From Monodelphis domestica (Eukaryota; Chordata; Mammalia; Didelphimorphia; Didelphidae), in assembly GCF_027887165.1 (NCBI RefSeq), contig NC_077228.1, positions 208,101,979-208,165,978 of the forward strand: 64,000 nt of DNA, written 5' to 3'. The notes under the pieces were generated by a model, which saw only the letters and a program-made list of their open reading frames with translations, had not been told where the DNA came from and ran no database searches. Numbering within the stretch: the first letter of the stretch is position 1; each line of letters opens with the position of its first letter. Made by a program: the position numbers and the translations under genes. Positions 44,595 to 56,209 of this stretch are shown one piece after another.

Positions 44595-44835
44595 CAATGT
44601 TGTCAAATTCAAATAGAAATGGAGGCCACTAAACTGTAGATAAGCATTCCTCCAGGTTTCATATTTTAAAAATCAGATCTAGAAAACTTAGTATTGTGTT
44701 ATATTCTATTGTATTTTTATTTATTCTGTTAAATCTTTCCCAATTACATTTATTCTGGTTGAGGTTATATTGGGGAGTGTTGTGAGCTACATGTTTTATA
44801 CTTCTGTACTGGGACATAAAACCTCACCAGTTCAG
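44595..44835. repeat. Interspersed repeat, same family as at 22340
   Basis: TGTCAAATTCAAATAGAAAT GGAGGCCACTAAACTG, TTGTATTTTTATTTATTCTG, GGGGAGTGTTGTGAGCTACA TG. Matches the copy at 22340-22570 block by block. Confidence 0.6.
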
Positions 44836-44889
44836 AAAAGCACAATTTTTACTGACTACAACTCATTAAAATTATATTCACTAAAGGGC

Positions 44890-46560
44890 TTTGAAGAATT
44901 GGTCATCATAAATTTGTGCCTATCACAATTTTATCTTAATGAACTGGTAGATTAAAAAACAAATAGAAACAATAGATAATTTTATTAAAGAAAATGACAA
45001 AGAGACCACATACCAAAATTTTGGGGAAATAGTGTTTGGGGAAAGGTTATATTATTAAATATCTTCATTAACAAAAAGAAAAACAGATCAATGAATTGGG
45101 CATCCAACCAAGAAAAGCAACATATAAAACAATCCCAATTAAATGTCAAATTAGAAATTATAAAAAAAATCAAAGAAGAAGTTAATAAAACTGAAAACAA
45201 AAAACCTCATTAATTAAACTGATGGATTAAACTAGCAATTAAAAAAAACATTTTTTAAAGTTAATCTCATTCTTAAAAAGAAAATGAAAAACCAAAATAA
45301 TGGCACCAAAAATAAAAAGGGGAAATCATAACAAGTGAAGATGAAATAAAGGAAGTTATCAGAAATTCTTTTGTCTAATTATAGGTTGACAAAATTAGAA
45401 AGAATGGGTGAATGTTCACATAAATATAAATCATATAGATTAACATTACAAGAAAGATATTTAAATAACTCATTTTCAGGAAAAACATAAAACTTAAATG
45501 AACTCAGAAATAAAAAAGTCCCAGGATCAAAAGGTTTTACAAGTGAATTTTATTAATCATTAACTGAATAATTAATTCTAACATATGAACTATTATCAAA
45601 AAAGAGGAAAAAAAGATGTCCTACGAAATTCCTCGTAGAATACAAATATGGTCTTGGTATCTAAACCAAGGACAAAGCAGAGAAATAAAACTATAGACTA
45701 ATTTTACTAATGAATACTGCTGCAAATATATTAAATAAAATATTAGCATAAAAACTACAGCAAAATATTTAAAATTGTGCACTATGTCCAGGTTAGGTTT
45801 ATATCAGAAATGCAAGGGAAATTTATACAATAACAATAAAAAAATATAATGTATGTTCATTTGTTTCAGTTATATCTGATTCTTCATGACCCTATTTGGA
45901 CTTTTCTTGGTGGAGATATTGGAATGGTTTGCCATTGCCTTCTTCAACTCATTTTACAGATGAGGAAACTGAGACAAAGAAGATTAAGTGACTTGCCCAG
46001 GGTCACAGAGATAGTAAGTCTCTAAAGCCAGATTTGAACTCAGGAAGATGAGTGTTCCTGATGCCAGACCTGGCACTCTATCCATATAGCCAACTTGCTG
46101 ACCTAATCATTAAATCAATAGACACTAAAAAAGCTTTTGAAAAATATTGGACTTAGATCTGGATTTAACACTCTTTGTTATAACACTAAAAAGCACAGGA
46201 GTAAAATAATACTGTCTCTTTCCTTAATATGCTAAATAATTTCTATCTAAAAACAAAGATCAACAGTATATTTAATGGGGGAATGATAGAGATCTTTTCA
46301 GAAAGACCAAGAAGGGACAATCAAACAAGTATTCTATTATCACCACTATTATTTAACATAGCTCTAGAAATGATAGCTATAGTAATAAAATTTTAAAAAA
46401 TGGAGTGAATAAGCAAAAGAGAAGAGGTAACAAAACTACCACTTTTTAGTAAATGATATGATGGTCTATATAGAGAATGCTTAAAAATGAAACTAAAATT
46501 AATTCAACTAAAATAATTAAAGCTAAAACTTTAGCAAAGTAACAAGATAGAAAACAATTT
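44890..46560 (+). mobile_element. Degenerate L1 ORF2 fragment, sense
   Basis: Scattered translated blocks follow ORF2 order: an endonuclease-to-RT linker, VPGSKGFTSEFY, a block resembling the NYRPISL-type RT segment, [20 protein letters not shown] near 46350, and VNDMMVYIENA where the catalytic FADD motif should stand. The metal-binding motif is lost and stops and frameshifts abound. A long-type SINE is inserted at 45855-46106. Confidence 0.75.
45855..46106 (-). repeat. Marsupial SINE (long type) inserted in L1
   Basis: TGTTCATTTGTTTCAGTTAT, TTCATGACCCTATTTGGACT, TTTACAGATGAGGAAACTGA GAC, AGATTTGAACTCAGGAAGAT GAG. Confidence 0.9.
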
Positions 46561-46564
46561 TGGG

Positions 46565-46735
46565 GGCAGCTGGATAAACTTAACTTTAGTTTTCCCTACT
46601 GTAAAATGGGAACAAGGATAGCACCTACTTCCCAGGGTTGTTGTGAGGATCAATGTGATTATATCTGTAAAACACTTAGCACAATGCCTGACAAATAATA
46701 GATATTTAATAAATTTTTATTTTCTGTCTTCCTTT
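46565..46735 (+). repeat. MIR/THER-type SINE 3' part
   Basis: TACTGTAAAATGGGAACAAG GATAGCACCTACTTCCCAGG GTTGTTGTGAGGATC, TAAAACACTTAGCACAATGC CTG. Confidence 0.75.
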
Positions 46736-46954
46736 CTTGCTGTCCTTAAAAAGATCACATTCTAATCAGAATGACAGCCTATGAATAATTAGGCATTTTG
46801 AGATCAATTGTACATGTAAATTTATGTCAGAGGAGGCGGCACAGTGGAAGGAAAGACCTCTATGGAGAAGGTCATAATTTATCTGTGTTCCAGCTTTATC
46901 CCTAAACTGGGATAGGACATAGTATCACGAAGGATCACGTGACCTTAAATCCGG

Positions 46955-47065
46955 ATCTCAGGGGTCATCTAATCCTACCCCCTCATCAAGTCATATTTTC
47001 ACGGTCACAAAAATGTAAGTGACTGAAATAGGATTTGAAGTCAGGTTCTGCGATGTTCAAGCTCA
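46955..47065 (-). repeat. MIR/THER-type fragment
   Basis: CAGGGGTCATCTAATCCTAC CCCCTCATCAAG, GTAAGTGACTGAAATAGGAT TTGAAGTCAGG. Confidence 0.55.
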
Positions 47066-47488
47066 TCCGTCTTTCTGATGTATCACCCATCTAGGGATGC
47101 GCCATGCTTCTAGGGATGAGGTTGGCAGAGGTTGAGTTGGGCTTAGCTTCATGGATCTGGCCAAGATCCAGAGAAGGAAACCTCTCCCTCGCTGGCTTGG
47201 GTGAAAGAGTCAGAGCCCTGGGATGGGGAGAGAGGCAAGGAGCAGCCTGGTGTGAGATGGGTCTCCAGATGGTAAACCGAGGAGTATGGTTCCCCAAGGC
47301 TCTTCAAGATCGAGCCCATCCCCCGCTCCCTCATTCGCTACCCTTCCAGGCTTGAGAGCAAACAAGGTCATGGGCTGGGACTGTTGGCTGTAGCTCAACC
47401 ACTACAGTGTTTCCAGGCAGGACTGGGAGAGGCCCCAGTTGGCCAGCAGGTTGCTTCTGCTCACTAGGCTATTCCCAGTGGGTACGAG
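47066..47488. other. Unassigned sequence before the minisatellite
   Basis: GC-richer than its surroundings, with overlapping open frames of 60-110 codons on both strands and no recognised domain. No gene called. Confidence 0.4.
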
Positions 47489-48112
47489 ACAGAGAGAGAG
47501 ACACACACACACACACACACAGAGTGAAGGGGAGAGAGAGGGAGAGACAGAGAGAGGGAGAGAAACAGACAGACAGACAGACAGACAGAGACAGACAGAG
47601 ACGGACAGAGAGACAGAGAGAGGGAGACAGACAGACAGACAGAGACAGACAGAGAGAGACAGAGAGAGCGAAGGGGAGAGAGACAGAGAGACAGACAGAC
47701 ACAGAGAGAGACACACACACACACACAGAGTGAAGGGGAGAGAGAGTGAGAGACAGAGAGAGGGAGACAGACAGACAGACAGAGACAGACAGACAGACAG
47801 AGACAGACAGAGAGAGACAGAGAGAGCGAAGGGGAGAGAGACAGACAGACCCAGAGAGAGACAGACAGACACAGAGAGAGACAGACAGAGAGACAGAGAC
47901 AGAGAGAGACAGACAGAGAGAGACAGAGTCAGAGACAGAGAGAGAGACAGAGAGAGAGAGACAGACAGAGAGACAGAGGCAGAGAATGAGAGAGAAAGAG
48001 AGAGGGGGAAGGAGAGAAAGAAAGGAGAGAGGGAGAGTTTGAGAGAGACTGAGAAAGAGATTGAGAGAGATTGAGAGTGACTGAGAGAGTGACTGAGAGA
48101 CTGAGAGCCATC
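47489..48112. repeat. Complex GACA/GA/CA minisatellite with higher-order units
   Basis: About 620 bases almost without T on the + strand. A block with a CA run followed by CAGAGTGAAGGGGAGAGAGA occurs at 47502-47545 and again at 47714-47760, and GAGAGAGCGAAGGGGAGAGA occurs at about 47663 and 47820, so the array is built of long imperfect units of roughly 150-210 bases rather than of one simple motif. Frames of up to 211 codons on + and 156 on - are artefacts of the missing stops. Confidence 0.92.
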
Positions 48113-48244
48113 ACATTTACTGGTTAAGTAGAGTCCTTGGAATGGGAAGTAAAGTCCTGAGCCACATACTCTAGTTCTGATAAGGGAGGGGTAGGAAGTC
48201 AGGGTGAAGATATAAAAGGAAAATTGCTGAAGCCCAGAGAGTTT

Positions 48245-48520
48245 CTAAGCTTCTTGAGGTAGGTAGACAGTATAGTATGTTTGGAGTCAGAAAGACTCAA
48301 GTTCAAATTTAGCCTCAGACATTTGCTGTGTCACCCTGGGCAACGTAACTTCTATTTGTCTCATCTATAAGACAGGAATTATTAAAAAAAAGGGAATTAT
48401 AATATAACAACTTATTTGTGTATATATATTTGTTATATAACACACATACACACACACAAAAATATTAGCTCACCGGATTGTTATGAGAATCAAATGAGAT
48501 AATATTTGCATATATATATG
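48245..48520 (+). repeat. Marsupial SINE (long type) with an internal TA/CA tract
   Basis: TTTGGAGTCAGAAAGACTCA AGTTCAAATTTAGCCTCAGA, TGTCACCCTGGGCAACGTAA, then a TATATA/CACACACA tract at 48415-48460, then GGATTGTTATGAGAATCAAA TGAG. Confidence 0.8.
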
Positions 48521-48657
48521 CTTTTTTCCTACCCCATTTCTCAGGTAGTTTCTTTTAGATAGTCAGGGCATGTATATTAGGTATACAAATGAATGTTCAA
48601 GATCACCATCTTTTTGTTCCTCTTTTTTTCTTGGTAACCAGCTCCATATCAGTGGAG

Positions 48658-49010
48658 ATCATGGGATTATAGGGTTAGAGTTGTAAGAGGCCCAAGAGAT
48701 TATTTAACCCAGGGGTTCTTAACCTTTTCTGAATCAGGGATCCCTTGGGTAGTCTGGAGAAACCTTTCTCAGAATCATATTTTAAATGTATAAAATTTTT
48801 AAAAATGGGTCTAAAAAGAAAAGCAAATATATTCAAACATGGTTATTATATATATATTTATATATTTAAATACAAGTTCATAGACTGCAGGTGATTTTTA
48901 AAATTTTGCAGAGAAGGAAATTGAGATCCAAGGTCATATAAATTCGTTGCAAATCTTGGACTTGAATCTAGGTCCTCTGATCCAAAATCTAGCTCTCTCT
49001 TTACTAGTCC
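48658..49010. repeat. MIR/THER-type SINE interrupted by a hAT-like element
   Basis: Left part ATCATGGGATTATAGGGTTA GAGTTGTAAGAGGCCC, right part GCAGAGAAGGAAATTGAGAT CCAAGGTCATA and GACTTGAATCTAGGTCCTCT. The interruption is the element at 48709-48895. Confidence 0.65.
48709..48895 (+). mobile_element. hAT-like nonautonomous element
   Basis: Starts CAGGGGTTCTTAACCTTTTC, interior TCAGAATCATATTTTAAATG TATAAAATTTTT, and TACAAGTTCATAGACTGCAG near its right end. Same family as 33650-34048 and 56020-56205; its right inverted end is eroded. Confidence 0.65.
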
Positions 49011-50003
49011 AATCTGAATCATATATTTCTCCTTCCTTTAACTTTTACTCCCCGCTCAATCTATTTCCCTTCTCAAGGATTCCCTCCAACCCTCCTCCTA
49101 CCCCAACTCTACTTGGCTAAAAATCTTGTTCTCTCTATACTTAGACCTGAATAGAATTCAAATGAAATATCAGAAGGTGGCACATAGAATCATTGAAGCC
49201 CTGAATCTTATGCCCTCTCTTTGATCATCCACGAAAACTTACCCCCACCCCACAACTTTCTACAAAAATCTAATCAATTCTACCATTGCTGTAGAAAAGG
49301 ATATGACAAACTATTGCCCTCTGGCTCTACAAACAATTCCTGTATCATCCTGAACCAAGACTTCCTTCATATGCTACCACTCTGATATTTGTTTTGCATT
49401 TGTTTTCCATCTCAGAATGTAAGTTCTGAGATGAGGGATTCTCACTTTTGCATTTTGAAAGAAATTAAAAGAACTGAGCCAAATTCTCGAGCCAAAGATC
49501 TGACTTTATTTTGTGGGCACAAAATTCAGAAGTTAGAGATCTGAAGCCACCCCCAGTCTGTGTGGTCTGAGACGTCCAGTGTCCAGGTTGCAGAGATTTT
49601 ATAAGCTTGAACAACAACTCAACAGAAGTTATGAAAAGGATTAGGCATTCTGAGCAGTACGGAACAGGTTGATGAAATGGTCTTCTTTAATCATAGATTC
49701 CAGTCCTAGGAGTTATGAGCAGGGCACCCCCCTTTTCTCCTCCTCCTTCTCAAGTGACTTAGTCATAGGGGTCCAGTTTCCTTAAGTTATAACCTCTAGA
49801 GCATAGAGGAAGGGAAGGTGAAGTGTACAGGCACTTTCATCATTACATAGACTTTTAATGTTATTCCTATTCCTATTATATCCCATTTAAATCTATTATA
49901 GAGGAATCTTTATAAATTTTATCATTAATTAAATTATAATTAAAAGTTACTTAATTACATTTCTTATTGCAATTTGGATCTCTGCCCAATATCTGGCCCA
50001 TTT
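49011..50003. other. Mostly unassigned; possible L2 fragment
   Basis: Bases about 49290-49450 (TCTCAGAATGTAAGTTCTGA GATG) resemble an L2 3' end. The remainder, including the GGCACAAAATTCAG segment near 49520, is unassigned. Confidence 0.4.
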
Positions 50004-50190
50004 TGTTGTTTAGTAGTTTCAATCATATTCTACTCTTCAGAACCCCATTTGAGATATTTTGGGCAAAGATATTGGGGTAGTTTTCCATGTCTTTCTCCAG
50101 CTCATTTTACAGATGAGGAAAATGAGACAAACAGGGTGAAGTGACTTGCCCAGGATCATACAACTAATAAATGTCTGAGGCCAGACTACA
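50004..50190 (-). repeat. Marsupial SINE (long type), truncated
   Basis: TTTTGTTGTTTAGTAGTTTC, TTTCTCCAGCTCATTTTACA GATGAGGAAAATGAGAC, TGACTTGCCCAGGATCATAC. Confidence 0.85.
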
Positions 50191-51685
50191 ATAAATACCA
50201 TCCCAGCGCTCTCAAGTTAATCTAGCAATATTTGAATGTTAGGTAATATATGAAATGAGATTATGTCCTAAACTGAACAACTCTTCTCTGTATTTAAAGA
50301 GAACTAAAGAGCTGCCCAGAACTCCTCTCATAAAAACTATCCATGGAATGGAAGACAATAAGCATCCATCCTTAGCCTTTTCTTCTTCTGGCTAAGCAAT
50401 CCCAATTTCTTTTTTGTGTTTCCCCTCTTAATAGGATCTAGCATTCCGGATTGTTTCTGGTATATCGTCAGGCACTACTAGAGAAAATTGCAACCAGCCC
50501 TTCACTCACTCTGAGAAATAGGAATGTCTTCTATACATTTGTATTGAAGTCTAAGTTAGCTGATAAATTTCTTGACTATCCTCACTGATCTCTTTAGATA
50601 ACTCCACTTCTTCCTTACGATCAGAATTCTCTTAAGTTTCTTCATAATTCAATTCTTAGAATTCAATACTTCTCAGTTGTCTTCCAACCACGTAGAATGT
50701 TAAACCATAAGATCCTATCTTGCTTCTTTTTCTTATTTAAAAAAAATTTTATTTTGAAAGAGAGCCAACGTGTCATTGTAGAATGAAGATGTAGACTGAG
50801 CTCCCACCCCTGCTCCATCCCAGCTATTCTAAAAAGATCTAGAAAACTTGTCAGATCAAGGAAAAAATCATGAGTCCTTTTTTTTTTTTTGGCCAGCCCC
50901 CTCTGACAAAGGGAATCAGACAGAGAAGTTTGTAGCCGCTGGGGACAGAGCCTGGCTAGGAGTTCTCTGAGTGGAGCTTTCTAGTGCAGGGAGAAGCTGT
51001 GCACTTAGATCTGGCATAAAGGAGCCTAAATTTGTACAGGATGCAGTAACAGCTCCCACCTCACAGCTTTGTCTCTCAGTACATAATTCTGAATCATAGA
51101 TCCAGAATGTACTGAGGAGGAAACCTGCACCCAGGGATGGTGTTCCAGGGTTCCAGGCAAGGAGCAGTTGCCAGTCATAGTCTGTGTACTGAGCAAGGAA
51201 TAAGTTCAGAAGCAAACAGAGTAGATTCTTCCCCCAAGAGTGCTGTGCTTAGTTCCATCCCAGTATGAAGTCTGCAGAAAAATAACCAGGGAAGAAATCT
51301 CAGACCCAGGAGGAACATGTAGTTCTGTTACACTGAGCCAACAAAAGTTTTCCAACTGGCTGATAGTAACTGATTATATCAATAAACTGATAGTACCATT
51401 GGAATTCCAAATGGGGCAAACCCACAGGTCTGTTGCTCATACCTAAACCCATAGTAATTTGCAGAGTCGAGACCAGGGGGACAGTAATCCCACTGCCCTG
51501 AATCAGACCACTTCAGAAGTACTTGAAGCATGCAGATACGCAGTGTGAGCACTCCCCAAGATCCTGGAATAACACAAAACTCAATACTCCCTGAAAACAA
51601 TACCTGGGTCAGTGCAGATTTTCTCTATAGAATTGTGGCAGAGTGTACCCATTTCTATTAAAAAAAAAAAAAACCAAACCACACA
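50191..51685. other. Unassigned; 3' part may be L1 5' sequence
   Basis: No gene recognised. From about 50750 the sequence becomes GC-richer (GACTGAGCTCCCACCCCTGC TCC, GACACAGAGCC-like) and runs straight into L1 ORF2 at 51690, so it may be L1-related 5' sequence, but I cannot show this. Confidence 0.35.
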
Positions 51686-51689
51686 CACC

Positions 51690-51884
51690 ACTGCAAAGGT
51701 TAGGAATAAATGGACTAATCCTTAAAATGAAAAGTAGAATCTACCTAAAACCATCAGCAAATATCATCTGCAGTGGGGAGAAGTTCGAAGCCTTCCTAAT
51801 GAGATCAGGGATGAAGCAAGGATGCCCATTATCATCACTATTATTTATTATTGTACTAGAAATGCTAGCTTTACAATAAAAAGG
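51690..51884 (+). mobile_element. Short L1 ORF2 fragment, sense
   Basis: The open frame reads IYLKPSANIICSGEKFEAFL then MRSGMKQGCPLSSLLFIIVL EML, the RT segment just before the FADD motif of marsupial L1. It stops after about 65 codons. Confidence 0.85.
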
Positions 51885-52004
51885 GAAAAATTGAAGTTAC
51901 TCTTTCTCTGTCCTTGCCTTTGCTCATGTTGCCTTCATACCTGATATGCAGTCACCTTTTAGGATCCCTGGTTTCTTTCAAAATGCAGTTTACATGTTAG
52001 AAAC
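51885..52004 (+). repeat. L2 fragment between two L1 pieces
   Basis: TCTGTCCTTGCCTTTGCTCA TG, GATATGCAGTCACCTTTTAG, TTCTTTCAAAATGCAG resemble the L2 cysteine-protease-free 3' portion (typical CTTTGCACATGCTG / CTTTCAAAGCTCAG strings). Confidence 0.5.
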
Positions 52005-52765
52005 CTTCCCAGTAAGATCAGGGGTGAAGCAAAGATGCCCATTATCACCACTATTATTTAATATTGTATTAGAAATGCTAACGGTAGCAATTAGAGAAAA
52101 AAAAAGAAATTGAAGGAATTAAAGCAGGCAATGAGGAAACTAAACTATCATTCCTTACAGATCATATGATAGTATACTTAGAGAACTCTACAGAATCAAC
52201 TACAAAACTAGTTGGAATAAATAATAACTGACAAAGTTGCAGGGTACAAAATAAACTCACACAAATCATTAGCATTTCTATGTATTACCAACAAAGTCCA
52301 GCAGACTTTAGAAAGAGAAATTCCATTTAAAATAACTCTAAACAACATAAAATATCTGGGTATATACATGTTAAGACAAATATAGGAATTATATGAACAC
52401 AGTTGCAAAATACCTTTCATATTGGAAACAACTGGAAACATTTGGATCTCAACAATTGGAAAAATATTAATTGCTAATGCATAGGCCAAGCTATTAGCTT
52501 GTAAAATAATTTATTGGGTGCCATACCAATCAAACTACTAAAAAACCATTTTATAGAATTAGAAAAAATAATAACAAAATTCATCTGGAAAAACAAAAAG
52601 TCAAGAATATCAAGGGAAATAATGAAAAAAATGTGAAGGAAGGTAGCTTAGCAGTACCAGATCTTAAACTGTTCTATAAAGCAGAAATGATCAAAACAAT
52701 CTGTTACTGGCTAAGAAACTGAATAATCAATTAATGGAATAGGTTAAATAGACACATCTAATACA

Positions 52766-52802
52766 TATATATATGTATATATATATATTATAATACATAT
52801 AC
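52766..52802. repeat. (TA)n microsatellite inside L1
   Basis: TATATATATGTATATATATA expansion within the L1 body. Confidence 0.85.
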
Positions 52803-53452
52803 AGGGGTAAATGACCTTATCAACCTAGTGCTGGATAAACTCCTAGACCCCAGTTTTTGGTACAAGAACTCACTATTTGACAAAAACTGCTGGGAAAATT
52901 AGAAAACAGTATGGCAGAAACTACATATAGACCAGTATCTCAGACCCTATTCCAAGTATGTGTATATGATGTATATATGATTTAGACATAAAAGGTGATA
53001 CCATAAGTAAATTAGGGGGATATAGAATAGTTTGCCTGTCAGATCTATGGAGAAGGGAAGAATTTATGACAAAACAAGAGATAGAGACATTAGATATAAA
53101 ATGAATAATTTTGATTATAATAAATTATTGTACAAACAAAGCTAATGTAACCAAAATTAGAAGGGAAATAACAAACTGGGAAAAAATTTATTGCACATTT
53201 CTCTGATAAATATTTCATTTCTCAAATTTATAGAGAATTTAATCAAATTTATAAGAATACAAGCCTTTCCCCAATTAAATGGTCAAAGTATATGAACAAA
53301 GAGTTTTCAGATGAAGAAATTAAAGTTATCAATAATCATATGAAAAAATGTTCTAAATTGCTCTTGATTACAGAAATAAAAATTAAAGCAACTCAGAGAT
53401 ACCAGTTCACACCTATCAGATTGGCCTCTATGACAATAAAAGTAAGTGATAG

Positions 53453-53645
53453 GAAGCAGCTGGGTGGTTCAGAAAGTCAGGCCTAGAGATGGGAGATTCT
53501 AGGTTCAAATCTGGCCTCAGACACTTCCTAGCTGTGTGACTCTGGGCAAGTCACTTAACCCTTATTATGAAACCCATATCACTAGTTTGCCTTTGAACCA
53601 ATACTCAATATTGATTCTAAAATGGAAAGTAAGGGTTAAAAAAAG
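53453..53645 (+). repeat. Marsupial SINE (short type) inserted in L1
   Basis: GAAGCAGCTGGGTGGTTCAG, GGCCTAGAGATGGGAGATTC, TGGGCAAGTCACTTAACCCT, tail GGAAAGTAAGGGTTAAAAAA. The L1 reading continues on both sides (AAGTGATA / AAATGATGAATTTTGGAGGG). Confidence 0.92.
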
Positions 53646-54445
53646 GAAAATGATGAATTTTGGAGGGGATGTGGCAAAATTGGGACATTAATGCATTGTT
53701 GGTGAAGTTGTGAACTCATCCAACCATTCTGGAGGGCAATTTGGAACTATGCCAAAGGGCTATAAAACTAAGATCTTTGATCCTATAATACCATTACTAG
53801 GTCTATGTCCCAAAGAGGTGATAAAAAAGAGGGGGAAACATAATGGCTTTTTGAGTGGTGACAAAGAATTGGAAACTGAGGGGATATCAATCAGTTGGGG
53901 AATGGTTGAACAAATTGTGGTATATGACGGTGATGGAATACTATATAGCACTATAAGAAATGATGATCAGGATTTTAGAAAAACCTGGAAGGAGCTACAT
54001 GAACTGAAGCAAAATGAAATAAGCCAGACCAGAAGAACACCGTACACAGTAACAGCAATATTATGTGATGATCAAGTGTGAAAGACCTAGTTACTCTCAG
54101 CAGTACAACAATCCAGGACAAAATCTGAAGGACTTAGGACAAAGGATGCTATCCACCTTTGGGGAAAGAACTGTTGGAGTCAGAATGCAGATCAAAGCAT
54201 ACTACATTTTCCCATGAGTTTATTTTTGTTTTTATTTGGGGATTTTGGTATGAGTATTCTCTTACAATGATGACCAATATGGAAAGATATTTTGCATGAT
54301 AATACATATATAACCCAGATCAAATTGTAAGTTTCCAGGAGGGATGAGTGAAGGAGGGGAAGGAGAAAATTTGAATCTTATAATTTTGAAAAACATGTTG
54401 ACAATTATTATTACATTATTACAAAATAAAATATCTCTTAAAAAA

Positions 54446-55324
54446 GAATTTTGGCAGAGCCCAATCATAATATAAAATCTGAAATCATAAAGTAGTCTGG
54501 AAGAATAAATAAACAAAAAATTTTAATTCTTTAGATTAAAAAAAGGTTAAAAAATACTTCAAACAGGTAGAAATCAAAATTAATGTACCAAGGAGCCATA
54601 GTCAGGATTACACAAGATTAAGTAGTCACCAGTCTGATAAAACAGAGAGCTTAGAATATGATATCCCAGAAGACAAAGGTATAACTTTAAACTAAGAACA
54701 ACTCAGCAAAACTGATTATAATCCTAAAGAAGAAAAGATGGATCTCTAATCAAATAAAGGACTTCTAGGAAATCCTGATAAAAATACCAGCGTTGGGTGT
54801 ACACTCTGAAGTTTAATCACAAACAAAAGTTAAAATAAATATAACAAGGGAAACATGAATGAACAAGCATAAGGAACTAAACAAGGATAAATTGCTTACA
54901 TTATGGTATGAGGAGATGACACATGTTTTCTCCTTTATTCTCATCACCCTCAGACAAAGCCTGAAAGAGTTCTGTTGTCTTGAGAGAATAATGGAAAGAA
55001 AGAGGAACAGAATACATTGGGGGGAGGGAAAAGGAACAGTAGGTTTTGGGGAAGTCCTTATACATATTTAGGATGTGAAAGTAGAAGTCCATATGAATAA
55101 AAAAGAGGACAATTGACATTTGAACTTTGCTCTCATCTGAACTGGCAAAAGGAGCAAAGAATGTACACACACAATTGTGTGTAGAAATACATTTCTCAAC
55201 AGGAAGACACACTTGACAGAAAGTACAACAGGAAAATAGGAAGGAAAGGAGAGAAAGAAAAAGTCCCGGGGATTATAGAGAGGGTAGATTAAGGGAGAGA
55301 TTATTGCTAAGTAAGACAATTTTA
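54446..55324. other. Unassigned A-rich sequence, probably an old retroelement
   Basis: A-rich with many stops in all frames. Strings such as GGGGATTATAGAGAGGGTAG ATTAAGGGAGAG look like repeat sequence, but I cannot assign a family. Confidence 0.4.
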
Positions 55325-55450
55325 AGAAGTAAGCAGAACCAGAACAATTTGTATAATGACGACAATGTTATAAAGATAAGTGATTTTGAAAGCCTTAAGA
55401 ACTCTGATCAGCTTAATGATCAACCATGATTCCAGAAGAATAATGATTAT
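55325..55450 (+). repeat. L1-type 3' fragment, different subfamily
   Basis: AAGCAGAACCAGAACAATTT, TGAAAGCCTTAAGAACTCTG ATCA, AACCATGATTCCAGAAG: the C-terminal/3' segment of LINE-type repeats, parallel to AGCCAGACCAGAAGAACACC in the copy at 52005. Confidence 0.6.
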
Positions 55451-55452
55451 TT

Positions 55453-55757
55453 ATGTTGTGTAATTAGAATTTTGCTCCCCAGGAGTCTAAATCCCAGCTT
55501 CCCATGTTCCTTCTCATGTTACGAACTGACGTAGGGAAGATATAAGTTGAGAGTAGCTCTGCCCTCGTGCTCTCTTTACCCAGAAATGAGGTTGGTGTAA
55601 GTGGGGTGAGTGCCCAGGCAGGAGAATTTCACTCATGTGGCTTTTACTTAGGTTTTTACTTTTGTTCTTGTATTTCTTCTACTTCAAGTGATTATTAATA
55701 AACTTTATAAAATATAATACTTGGAGTTATTGGATATTAATTTTAATCTTAAAATGC
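55453..55757 (+). mobile_element. Solitary LTR (approximate borders)
   Basis: TGTGTAATTAGAATTTTGCT CCCCAGGAGTC start, GATATAAGTTGAG as TATA-like box near 55540, TAATAAACTT with AATAAA at 55697, and TACTTGGAGTTATTGG near the end. This is the compact layout of an ERV LTR of about 300 bases. I could not find a convincing target duplication, so the ends are approximate, and no internal viral sequence adjoins it. Confidence 0.6.
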
Positions 55758-56019
55758 TATCATGCTACTCACCTCCTTATTAGAGAGTGGAAGATTTAGA
55801 GTGTAGAATGAGACATATATGTATATATATATTAACTCATTGCTATTTCATAGATTCAATAGCTGTTTTAAAAGGAATTTCTTTTAAAATATCTTTATAC
55901 TGGCTTTTTTGTGATATAGGGAAAGTGTGATGATTTGGTAGGGGTTTGTTTTATTTCTTGCTACTTTGCTTCAATTATTGTTGCTATTTTTAGTTCAAAA
56001 TCTTTTGGTTGCTAACCCA

Positions 56020-56205
56020 AGAGTTATTAACCTGGGTTCCATAAATTTGTCTTAAAATATTTTGATAACTGGACTTCAATATGACTCTTATTTTTGGCAT
56101 TATTATTTTTATTTTACATATTTTAAAACATAATTCTGAGAATGAGTCTATAGGCTTCACCAAATTGTAGAAGTTTACTATTTTAAAAAGGTTAAGAACT
56201 CCTGA
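56020..56205 (-). mobile_element. hAT-like nonautonomous element with both inverted ends
   Basis: AGAGTTATTAACCTGGG at the left and AAGGTTAAGAACTCCTG at the right form an inverted repeat (about 12 of 14 matching). The interior AAAACATAATTCTGAGAATG is the reverse of the interior of the copy at 48709. Strand relative to that copy. Confidence 0.72.
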
Positions 56206-56209
56206 AATA

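Larger units (their letters stand above)
52005..54445 (+). mobile_element. L1 3' half, sense, degenerate
   Basis: Runs from the RT segment ([20 protein letters not shown]) through a broken catalytic motif (LTDHMIVYLEN; the usual FADD is changed at two positions), the KISGY block and the C-terminal region (DLWRREEFMTKQEIE; FSDEEIKVINNHMKKCSKLL) to the 3' end with ACAAAATAAAATATCTC near 54425. Stops and frameshifts throughout. A short-type SINE interrupts it at 53453-53645. It overlaps in content with the fragment at 51690, so these are two separate insertions or a duplication. Confidence 0.88.

Noticed and set aside
47402..48074. Open frames of 211 (+) and 156 (-) codons, the longer one Arg/Glu/Thr/Asp-rich, the other Ser/Leu/Cys/Val-rich
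   Set aside because: They are translations of the GACA/CA minisatellite; stops are absent because T is nearly absent on the + strand.
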